This document shows, piece after piece, positions 57,482-64,000 of a stretch of 64,000 bases of DNA. The position numbers were made by a program, and so were the translations under genes. This DNA comes from Streptococcus mitis (GTDB lineage Bacteria > Bacillota > Bacilli > Lactobacillales > Streptococcaceae), in assembly GCF_946190065.1 (NCBI RefSeq), contig NZ_CAMHZD010000001.1, positions 62,001 through 126,000 of the forward strand, read 5' to 3'. The notes under the pieces were generated by a model. That model did no database searches. It was given only the letters and a program-made list of their open reading frames with translations, and was not told where the DNA came from. Numbering within the stretch: the first letter of the stretch is position 1; each line of letters starts with the position of its first letter.

Positions 57482-57781
57482 ATGAAGGTAGTAAACTTGT
57501 ATGATTTGAAACAAATGGGAAATAAAGGTGGTTGTACCATCCAATTGATTCATCACTTTCCTTTTGGTATGGGCTTAGGACATCTCAAAAAAGACTATAT
57601 TGAATTTAAACGTGTTGGTATCATTGATGGGAAAGCAGTAGAAGTTACTCTTCGAGAACCTTATTCGAGAGATTTACTGCAGGTTGTCAAGTCGATTAAG
57701 CAACGTCAGAAATTGATAGCTTATCGTTATAAAGAAGGAAAACTGCTATTTGTGAAGAAGGAGGGCTCGGATGTCCTCTGA
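57482..57781 (+). CDS. First gene of the transfer operon, unknown function (99 aa)
   Basis: Begins MKVVNLYDLKQMGNKGGCTI after a TAAAGGAG site. Basic protein with many K/R, a GMGLGHLKKDYIEFKRVG core and a likely beta-rich fold; no membrane segment. I do not recognise the family, though its place before the coupling-protein genes is typical for Tn5252-like ICEs. It overlaps the next gene by 11 nt. Possible role: DNA processing or regulation at transfer start (inference from position only). Confidence 0.65.
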   Translation: MKVVNLYDLKQMGNKGGCTIQLIHHFPFGMGLGHLKKDYIEFKRVGIIDGKAVEVTLREPYSRDLLQVVKSIKQRQKLIAYRYKEGKLLFVKKEGSDVL

Positions 57782-58259
57782 ACAACAGGAACGAATGGCA
57801 GTTCAATATGCTGAGCGTAGTCTTTTATTTACTGTCAAAAGTCTCTTAAAGATTCTAGAATGGTCTAGACGTCAGGCTTTAGCACAAGACTCTGCCTATA
57901 AGATAGGGGTGCAGAAATTAGAAGAATTGCTACAATCTCCCTATGCGATTGATACGATTAATCTGAAAAAAGATTTTTTAGACAAACCAATTGATATAGA
58001 GAAATTTAAAGCTTTTTTAGAAAAAGAAGAGATTCCTTTAGCCATCGCTTGGCAAGGGGATTCTCTACATTTCTACACGAAAGACCGTTCGATTCTGGAT
58101 AATCATTTAGACCATCTGTTAGAAAAAATGGCTAATGATCCGGAGAAATTAGATGATTTTACCATGGATAAGTCATTGGACGATGCAATTGATGAGGCTA
58201 AATCCCAAATTACCTTTAGACAAGAAGGAGCCGTCAAACAGAAAGAGATGGTGAGATGA
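57771..58259 (+). CDS. Transfer accessory protein preceding VirD4 (PcfB/DUF3801-like position)
   Basis: A 162-aa soluble, acidic protein, beginning MSSEQQERMAVQYAERSLLF. Its place immediately before the VirD4 gene, and the layout helical N-terminus (residues 10-60) followed by a small alpha/beta part, are like PcfB/DUF3801 relaxosome accessory proteins, but sequence similarity by eye is weak. The 3' end overlaps virD4 by 4 nt (ATGA). The role in recruiting relaxosome or coupling protein is inferred. Confidence 0.55.
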   Translation: MSSEQQERMAVQYAERSLLFTVKSLLKILEWSRRQALAQDSAYKIGVQKLEELLQSPYAIDTINLKKDFLDKPIDIEKFKAFLEKEEIPLAIAWQGDSLHFYTKDRSILDNHLDHLLEKMANDPEKLDDFTMDKSLDDAIDEAKSQITFRQEGAVKQKEMVR

Positions 58260-60136
58260 TGTACAGTGGAAAGAAATTCCTACTATTCTCACTGTTAGGT
58301 ATCTTACTAGGCTATCTTTTTCATCGTTTGACGCTTTTGTATGATTCCTATACTGGAAATACCTTAGATAAATGGACTCATCTTCTAATGGAAGGTCAAG
58401 ATGAAGTTCTTCAGTCGCCATGGAATGTTTCTTTTACTGGAAAATCAAGTGCTTTTTTTCTATTAGGCTTTGTGATGATGTTGCTGGTTTATCTCTATCT
58501 AGAGACTGGTAAAAAACAATACCGAGAAGGGGTAGAATACGGGAGCGCCCGTTTTGGAACTCTAAAAGAAAAGAAGCTCTTTTACGGCAAGGAATTTTCT
58601 CATGATACGATCTTAGCACAAGATGTTCGTTTGACATTATTAGATAAAAAACCACCTCAATATGATAGAAATAAGAATATTGCAGTGATAGGAGGTTCAG
58701 GAAGTGGGAAGACATTTCGCTTTGTGAAACCCAATCTGATTCAGATGAATAGTTCTAATATTGTAGTGGATCCTAAAGATCACTTGGCCGAAAAAACAGG
58801 CAAACTCTTTTTAGAACATGGCTACCAAGTAAAGGTGCTTGATTTAGTCAATATGAAGAACTCAGATGGCTTCAATCCTTTCCGCTATATAGAGACAGAA
58901 AATGATTTGAATCGCATGCTGACAGTTTATTTCAATAACACCAAAGGCTCTGGCTCCCGTAGTGATCCATTTTGGGATGAAGCTTCTATGACTTTGGTAC
59001 GAGCTTTAGCCTCTTACTTGGTCGATTTCTATAATCCACCCAAAACAAGAGAACAGCTCATTGAAGAAGGTCGTTTGAGTCAAACAGAATATCAAAACTT
59101 GTTGAAACGTCAAAAAAAAGAAGTGGAAGAGCGAAAAAAACGAGGGCGTTATCCAAGTTTTGCTGAGATATCAAAACTCATTAAACACTTATCCAAAGGT
59201 GAGAATCAAGAAAAAAGTGTCTTAGAAATTCTATTTGAAAATTATGCTAAAAAGTATGGGACTGACAATTTTACCATGCGAAATTGGGCAGATTTTCAAA
59301 ATTATAAAGATAAGACTCTGGATTCTGTTATAGCTGTAACCACTGCTAAATTTGCCCTCTTCAATATTCAAAGTGTCATGGATTTGACCAAAAGAGATAC
59401 CCTTGATATGAAGACATGGGGCAAGGAAAAATCAATGGTTTACTTAGTTATCCCAGATAACGATAGTACCTTTCGCTTTCTTTCAGCTCTCTTTTTTTCA
59501 ACGGTATTTCAAACCCTAACAAGACAAGCAGACATTGATTTTAAGGGTCAATTGCCTCTTCATGTCAGAGTTTACTTAGATGAGTTCGCAAATATCGGAG
59601 AGATTCCAGATTTTGCTGAACAAACCTCAACAGTCCGCTCTCGTAATATGAGTCTCGTTCCCATTCTTCAAAATATTGCCCAACTTCAAGGGCTCTATAA
59701 AGAAAAAGAAGCTTGGAAAACTATTTTGGGGAACTGTGATAGCTTAGTCTACTTAGGTGGGAATGATGAAGATACCTTTAAATTTATGAGTGGCTTACTC
59801 GGTAAACAAACCATTGATGTTCGAAATACGAGTCGTTCCTTTGGCCAGACAGGTTCAGGATCCCTTTCTCATCAAAAGATTGCTCGTGATTTAATGACAC
59901 CTGATGAAGTCGGAAATATGAAACGGCATGAATGCTTGGTTCGAATTGCCAATATGCCTGTCTTTAAAAGCAAAAAATACAATTCCACTAAGCATCCAAA
60001 CTGGAAGTACCTAGCCAATCAAGAAACCGATGAACGGTGGTGGAACTATCAAATCAATCCTTTGAATCAAAGACAAGAAAATCATCTTGAAGGCCTTAGA
60101 ATTCGTGATTTAACTTTTGAATCTAGTTTAAAATAA
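58256..60136 (+). CDS. VirD4-type coupling protein (TraG/T4CP)
   Basis: A 626-aa inner-membrane ATPase that links the DNA-relaxase complex to the type IV secretion channel. Two N-terminal transmembrane helices (about residues 6-25 and 63-83), then the nucleotide-binding domain: Walker A GGSGSGKTFRFVKPNL (about residues 146-161), SNIVVDPKDHLAEKTG, an all-alpha insert (about residues 270-340) and Walker B VYLDEFANIGEIPDF. The ATG overlaps the preceding stop. Both Walker motifs are intact. Confidence 0.95.
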   Translation: MMYSGKKFLLFSLLGILLGYLFHRLTLLYDSYTGNTLDKWTHLLMEGQDEVLQSPWNVSFTGKSSAFFLLGFVMMLLVYLYLETGKKQYREGVEYGSARFGTLKEKKLFYGKEFSHDTILAQDVRLTLLDKKPPQYDRNKNIAVIGGSGSGKTFRFVKPNLIQMNSSNIVVDPKDHLAEKTGKLFLEHGYQVKVLDLVNMKNSDGFNPFRYIETENDLNRMLTVYFNNTKGSGSRSDPFWDEASMTLVRALASYLVDFYNPPKTREQLIEEGRLSQTEYQNLLKRQKKEVEERKKRGRYPSFAEISKLIKHLSKGENQEKSVLEILFENYAKKYGTDNFTMRNWADFQNYKDKTLDSVIAVTTAKFALFNIQSVMDLTKRDTLDMKTWGKEKSMVYLVIPDNDSTFRFLSALFFSTVFQTLTRQADIDFKGQLPLHVRVYLDEFANIGEIPDFAEQTSTVRSRNMSLVPILQNIAQLQGLYKEKEAWKTILGNCDSLVYLGGNDEDTFKFMSGLLGKQTIDVRNTSRSFGQTGSGSLSHQKIARDLMTPDEVGNMKRHECLVRIANMPVFKSKKYNSTKHPNWKYLANQETDERWWNYQINPLNQRQENHLEGLRIRDLTFESSLK

Positions 60137-60156
60137 AAATAGAAAAGAGGAAATAG

Positions 60157-60399
60157 ATGATTACGCATTTTAAAGGTTTTGTTTATGGAGTAGACGCAAG
60201 TGCCATGTTTGCACAAGCTATGTCTTTGTTACAGAAGGGATTGATTGCGGTTGGTGCCTTTCTCGTTGTTGTGGGGATTGTCAACCTTGCAACCAACATT
60301 AAAGATGGTGGACCAGGTGTTCGGAATGCCATTCTTGAAATTGTCGGTGGTGTTATGGTCGGGGCTGCTGGAGCCTTTGTAACCCAGATTTCAATTTAG
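60157..60399 (+). CDS. VirB2/TrbC-like small membrane (pilin-like) protein
   Basis: An 80-aa protein with two hydrophobic stretches (GLIAVGAFLVVVGIVNLAT and ILEIVGGVMVGAAGAFVTQ) separated by a short charged, glycine-rich loop. This is the layout of VirB2-type conjugative pilin subunits and their Gram-positive counterparts. No cleavable signal is obvious. An AAAGAGGAAA site precedes the ATG, and the VirB6-like gene follows closely. The pilin role is inferred from position and topology. Confidence 0.7.
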   Translation: MITHFKGFVYGVDASAMFAQAMSLLQKGLIAVGAFLVVVGIVNLATNIKDGGPGVRNAILEIVGGVMVGAAGAFVTQISI

Positions 60400-60415
60400 G
60401 AGGATAAACAATGAC

Positions 60416-61270
60416 ATGAATCTTAGTTTAGTCTCACCCTTTGTTTACCTTGCATCTGAAAAAATATCAGCTGAAAATTTATTTGAAGGATTTAATGTGG
60501 ATTTACAATCTACGGTAGATCTGATTAAATCTCTATCTAGCTATAATCCAACCGTTTGGACTTATATGTCTAGTATTACTAAAAGTGTCATGCAGCCTCT
60601 TGGAGTTGCGATTTTATCTGTTGTTCTCATCCTAGAATTTTCGAAGATGGCAAAGAAAATTGCTAACTCAGGAGGAGCGATGACCTTTGAAGCATTAGCG
60701 CCGATGTTGATTAGTTATATTATGGTCGCAGTGGTAATTACCAACACTACCGTCATTGTAGAAGCCATCATCGGGATTGCGAGTCACGCCATTGAACAAG
60801 TGGCCTCGATTGTGGCTCACGGTGGGGCAAAGTATGATACAATCTCTGGATTAAAAGGTTCAGGATTTATTGGCCGGATGATTGTGGGATTTTTCGCCCT
60901 CCTCATTTGGCTAGTTCGGATAGTAAGTGCAGCCATGGTTAATCTTTTGGTATCTATTCGATTTATTCAACTCTACCTTATGATTCCATTTGCCCCTCTT
61001 ACGATTCCAACATTTTTAAGTGATGAGTGGAAGTCTATTGGTATTGGCTATTTAAAAAATATTATGGTCTATGCGGTACAAGGGGTTCTTATTTTTCTGA
61101 TTGTTTCTCTTGTTCCTTTGTTTGAATCTGCTGGGAAAATAGCTGTTTCAAATGGTGCAGGAGTCTTGCAATCTCTTGCGATTATGTTTGGTAGTTTAAT
61201 ACAAGCTATCTTACTGATTATTGCCCTCGTTGGTTCTCAACGTACGGCTCGCTCAATCTTAGGTATGTAA
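60416..61270 (+). CDS. VirB6/TrbL-like conjugation channel protein
   Basis: A 284-aa polytopic membrane protein with about six helices, matching VirB6-like components of Gram-positive type IV secretion. Begins MNLSLVSPFVYLASEKIS; hydrophobic blocks include LGVAILSVVLILEFSKMA, MIVGFFALLIWLVRIVSA and SLAIMFGSLIQAILLIIALV. The AGGAGG site (60398-60403) is 12 nt from this ATG but 7 nt from another ATG at 60411 that opens a two-codon frame (ATG ACA TGA) overlapping the start; see findings. A terminator follows the gene. Confidence 0.85.
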   Translation: MNLSLVSPFVYLASEKISAENLFEGFNVDLQSTVDLIKSLSSYNPTVWTYMSSITKSVMQPLGVAILSVVLILEFSKMAKKIANSGGAMTFEALAPMLISYIMVAVVITNTTVIVEAIIGIASHAIEQVASIVAHGGAKYDTISGLKGSGFIGRMIVGFFALLIWLVRIVSAAMVNLLVSIRFIQLYLMIPFAPLTIPTFLSDEWKSIGIGYLKNIMVYAVQGVLIFLIVSLVPLFESAGKIAVSNGAGVLQSLAIMFGSLIQAILLIIALVGSQRTARSILGM

Positions 61271-61276
61271 TTAGAT

Positions 61277-61311
61277 AAAGGCTAGGAAGTGATTGCTTCT
61301 TAGCCTTTTTA
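61277..61311 (+). terminator. Terminator inside the transfer operon (VirB6-like / PrgI junction)
   Basis: AAAGGCTA-GGAAG pairs with CTTC-TTAGCCTTT around a 6-nt loop, then TTTTT, 12 nt before the PrgI gene start. It looks like a working intrinsic terminator in the middle of the channel genes. Confidence 0.75.
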
Positions 61312-61323
61312 GAAAGGAAAGTC

Positions 61324-61683
61324 ATGAATACACGTGTCTTTAAAGACATCTCAAAATACCAACACAGGGCTTGGTTAGGTTTCACCACAAGACAAATCAT
61401 CTTTGTTTTACCAGCCTTTATTGTCACAATTATTGTTTTGGGCTTGAATCTCTTTTTCTGGCAATTTGGAGATTGGTTTGTTTACGGTTTTGTGTTTGCT
61501 TTTACCATCCCCCTCATGCTTTTTGGAGTCTATAAACCCAATGATTTATATTTTGAACATTATTTGAAATACCGTCTTCATTTTGAATTAACGGTTCCCC
61601 TACGCACAATTACAGGAAAGAAAGGATCTGAACATGAAAAGAAAATCAAATACATTAAAGAAACAAAAAACTTCAATGACTAA
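61324..61683 (+). CDS. PrgI-family conjugation membrane protein
   Basis: A 119-aa protein with two transmembrane helices (TRQIIFVLPAFIVTIIVLGL and WFVYGFVFAFTIPLMLFGVY) and N-terminal RVFKDISKYQHRAWLGF, the PrgI family layout. PrgI proteins are VirB3-like partners of the VirB4 ATPase in Gram-positive conjugation systems. An AAAGGAAA site precedes the ATG. Its 3' end overlaps the VirB4 start by 50 nt, consistent with a coupled pair. Confidence 0.9.
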   Translation: MNTRVFKDISKYQHRAWLGFTTRQIIFVLPAFIVTIIVLGLNLFFWQFGDWFVYGFVFAFTIPLMLFGVYKPNDLYFEHYLKYRLHFELTVPLRTITGKKGSEHEKKIKYIKETKNFND

Positions 61684-63991
61684 TAAAAAGGAAAAAGTTA
61701 AAGATAAAAAAGAGGAAGTGTTACCATCTACGGCTAATACTCTTTCCTATCAAGCCCTGTATCAAAATGGTCTGATGCAGGTGAAAGAAGATTATTTCTC
61801 ACAAAGCTATTTACTTGGTGATGTCAATTACCAGACCGTTGGTTTGGAAGATAAGGGGGCAATCATTGAGAAGTATTCTGATTTGATTAACTCTTTAGAC
61901 GACCAAACCAACTTCCAATTGACCATCTTTAATAAAAGATTGAATTTAGAAAAGTTTAGACAAAGTGTTTTGTATGAGGAAAAAGAAGATGGATATGATA
62001 CCTATCGTAAAGAATTGAATCGGATGATGAATCAGAATTTAGACAGTGGTGAAAATAATTTTTCAGCTGTGAAACTGATTAGCTTTGGTAGAAAGGATTC
62101 TAATCCCAAACAAGCCTATCGTTCCTTGTCCCAAATAGGAGAATATTTCAAGAGTGGTTTCTCAGAAATTGATGCACGATTTGAATCCTTGGCTGGAGAA
62201 GAGCGTGTCAACTTGTTGGCCGATATGCTTAGAGGAGAACACCATCTTCCTTTTTCTTACCGTGATTTAACGAGATCTGGTCAGACAACTCGTCACTTCA
62301 TAGCACCTAATCTCTTAGATTTCAAAAACAAGAATTACCTACAAATCAATGACCGCTTGTTGCAGATTGTCTATGTCAGAGACTACGGTATGGAGTTAGG
62401 AGATCAGTTTATCAGAGACCTCATGCAAGGAGATTTGGAATTGATTGTGAGCCTCCATGCTCAAAGTTCGACCAAGGCGGATGCCATGAAGAAACTACGA
62501 ACAAAGAAGACCTTGATGGAATCCCAAAAGATTGGGGAACAACAAAAACTTGCTCGTACAGGTATCTATTTGGAAAAAGTAGGTCATGTATTAGAAAGCA
62601 ATATCGATGAAGCTGAGGAACTCTTAAAAACCATGACAGAGACAGGAGATAAACTATTTCAAACAGTCTTCTTGATTGGTGTTTTTGGTCAGGATGAAGA
62701 AGAACTTAAACAAGCTCTAGACACGATTCAACAAGTGGCCGGCTCAAATGACCTAATGATTGATAAACTTCCATATATGCAAGAAGCAGCCTTTAATAGT
62801 TTGCTGCCATTTGGTTGTGATTTTTTAGAGGGAGTATCACGGAGTTTATTAACGTCCAATGTAGCAGTGAACTCACCTTGGACTTCAGTAGATTTACAAG
62901 ACCGTAGTGGGAAATATTATGGTATCAATCAAATCTCAAGCAATATTATTACTATTGATCGCAGCCTATTAAATACACCGTCTGGTCTGATTTTAGGAAC
63001 ATCAGGAGCTGGGAAAGGGATGGCAACCAAGCATGAAATTATCACGACTAAAATCAAGGAATCTGGTGAAAATACTGAAATTATCATCGTGGATCCAGAA
63101 GCAGAATACAGTGTCATTGGACGGGCTTTTGGTGGAGAAATGATTGATATTGCGCCAGATTCCCAAACCTATCTCAATGTCCTTGACTTGTCTGAAGAAA
63201 ATATGGATGAAGATCCTGTAAAGGTAAAATCAGAATTTCTTTTATCCTTTATCGGCAAGTTATTGGATAGAAAAATGGATGGAAGAGAAAAATCGATTAT
63301 CGACCGAGTCACCAGACTCACCTATCAGTCATTTAAAGAGCCTTCTTTGGAAGAATGGGTCTTTGTCTTGAGCCAACAACCAGAAGAAGAAGCGCAGAAT
63401 TTGGCACTTGATATGGAACTGTATGTCGAAGGTTCTCTTGATATTTTTTCTCATAAGACCAATATTCAGACAGGATCTAATTTCTTAATCTATAATGTTA
63501 AAAAGTTAGGAGACGAGCTGAAACAAATCGCTCTTATGGTAGTGTTTGATCAGATATGGAATCGTGTTGTTCGGAACCAAAAATTAGGGAAGAAGACCTG
63601 GATTTATTTTGATGAAATGCAGCTTCTCTTATTAGATAAATATGCCAGTGATTTCTTCTTTAAATTGTGGAGTCGTGTCAGAAAATATGGAGCTAGTCCG
63701 ACTGGGATAACCCAAAATGTCGAAACCTTATTGTTAGATCCAAATGGTAGACGGATTATTGCAAATAGTGAATTTATGATTCTCCTCAAGCAAGCAAAAA
63801 ATGACCGAGAAGAACTAGTTCAACTCTTAGGTTTGTCAAAAGAACTTGAAAAATACTTAGTCAATCCAGAAAAAGGGGCAGGACTAATAAAAGCTGGTTC
63901 AGTTGTCGTACCTTTTAAAAATAAGATTCCTCAAGGTACTCAATTGTTTGATATCATGAGTACGGATCCTGATAAAATGGCTTCTAATTAA
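61634..63991 (+). CDS. VirB4/TraE-type conjugation ATPase
   Basis: A 785-aa cytosolic ATPase that powers the conjugation channel. Lysine-rich N-terminus, VirB4 N-domain (ALYQNGLMQVKEDYFSQSYLLGDV), then the ATPase domain: P-loop GTSGAGKGM (about residues 453-461), EIIIVDPEAEYSVIGRAFGG and Walker B TWIYFDEMQLLL, and the GITQNVETLL helix. The P-loop has Gly where Ser/Thr is expected after the lysine. The ATG at 61634 follows AAAGGA; 61676 is an alternative start. The stop lies 9 nt from the window end. Confidence 0.93.
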   Translation: MKRKSNTLKKQKTSMTNKKEKVKDKKEEVLPSTANTLSYQALYQNGLMQVKEDYFSQSYLLGDVNYQTVGLEDKGAIIEKYSDLINSLDDQTNFQLTIFNKRLNLEKFRQSVLYEEKEDGYDTYRKELNRMMNQNLDSGENNFSAVKLISFGRKDSNPKQAYRSLSQIGEYFKSGFSEIDARFESLAGEERVNLLADMLRGEHHLPFSYRDLTRSGQTTRHFIAPNLLDFKNKNYLQINDRLLQIVYVRDYGMELGDQFIRDLMQGDLELIVSLHAQSSTKADAMKKLRTKKTLMESQKIGEQQKLARTGIYLEKVGHVLESNIDEAEELLKTMTETGDKLFQTVFLIGVFGQDEEELKQALDTIQQVAGSNDLMIDKLPYMQEAAFNSLLPFGCDFLEGVSRSLLTSNVAVNSPWTSVDLQDRSGKYYGINQISSNIITIDRSLLNTPSGLILGTSGAGKGMATKHEIITTKIKESGENTEIIIVDPEAEYSVIGRAFGGEMIDIAPDSQTYLNVLDLSEENMDEDPVKVKSEFLLSFIGKLLDRKMDGREKSIIDRVTRLTYQSFKEPSLEEWVFVLSQQPEEEAQNLALDMELYVEGSLDIFSHKTNIQTGSNFLIYNVKKLGDELKQIALMVVFDQIWNRVVRNQKLGKKTWIYFDEMQLLLLDKYASDFFFKLWSRVRKYGASPTGITQNVETLLLDPNGRRIIANSEFMILLKQAKNDREELVQLLGLSKELEKYLVNPEKGAGLIKAGSVVVPFKNKIPQGTQLFDIMSTDPDKMASN

Positions 63992-64000
63992 GGGGAAGGT

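Overview
The window is a low-GC Gram-positive chromosome segment that I place in the Mitis group of Streptococcus (S. mitis / S. oralis / S. pneumoniae relatives). The support is: pneumococcal-type histidine-triad genes (pht) behind adcAII, two BOX elements, a preQ1-II riboswitch before queT, an asd RNA before asd, and neighbourhoods matching what I remember of pneumococcus (glgBCDA-eno, murA-spxR-map, ccdA2-etrx2-adcAII-phtD-phtE, pepT-hemH-mscL, asd-dapA, tdk-prfA-prmC-sua5-glyA). No species is claimed.

Region 1 (1-13010): the end of an ABC-F ATPase, NAD-dependent DNA ligase, an intracellular pullulanase, and the glycogen operon glgB-glgC-glgD-glgA under a promoter carrying a CcpA (cre) site. 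A HAD phosphatase and glycerate kinase follow. Region 2 (13007-25649): a DUF1694 gene, enolase, MurA, the spxR-map cluster, ribF, yitT, degV, HU, the CcdA2-Etrx2 thiol-disulfide pair and an amino-acid permease. Region 3 (25650-33790): a zinc-acquisition locus with AdcR-type operators, the zinc lipoprotein AdcAII and two very long histidine-triad proteins with internally duplicated modules. Region 4 (33787-49952): pepT, hemH, mscL, gtrA, queT, tRNA-Thr(GGT), the asd RNA, lysine/diaminopimelate genes, mnmE, and a co-directional tdk-prfA-prmC-sua5-acetyltransferase-glyA-nucleoid protein-pvaA series.

Region 5 (about 51347-64000): an integrative and conjugative element (ICE) of the Tn5252/ICESa2603 type. 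It is inserted in the 3' end of the rRNA methyltransferase gene rlmD, at the conserved site CACGTGGAGTGTGT. Its left part carries a short ORF, a RepA_N-type replication initiator, a membrane micro-ORF, a C5-cytosine DNA methyltransferase, several small proteins (one a cysteine-less Spx/ArsC-fold protein), a CPBP membrane protease and the AbiEi/AbiEii toxin-antitoxin pair. A structured leader then precedes the transfer module: two small proteins, VirD4 coupling ATPase, a pilin-like peptide, a VirB6-like channel protein, PrgI and VirB4. The element runs off the right edge, so its relaxase, integrase and right end are not seen.

The observations I rate highest are: (a) a transfer-operon leader with mutually exclusive long-range pairings; (b) four chromosomal genes whose ATG sits exactly 6 nt after an extended -10 box, so they should be leaderless; (c) a paired G-rich repeat with an 11-bp period beside the terminators of eno, hup and tRNA-Thr, which looks like vacated integration sites; (d) the cysteine-less Spx-like ICE protein; and (e) the module expansion of the zinc-scavenging Pht proteins.
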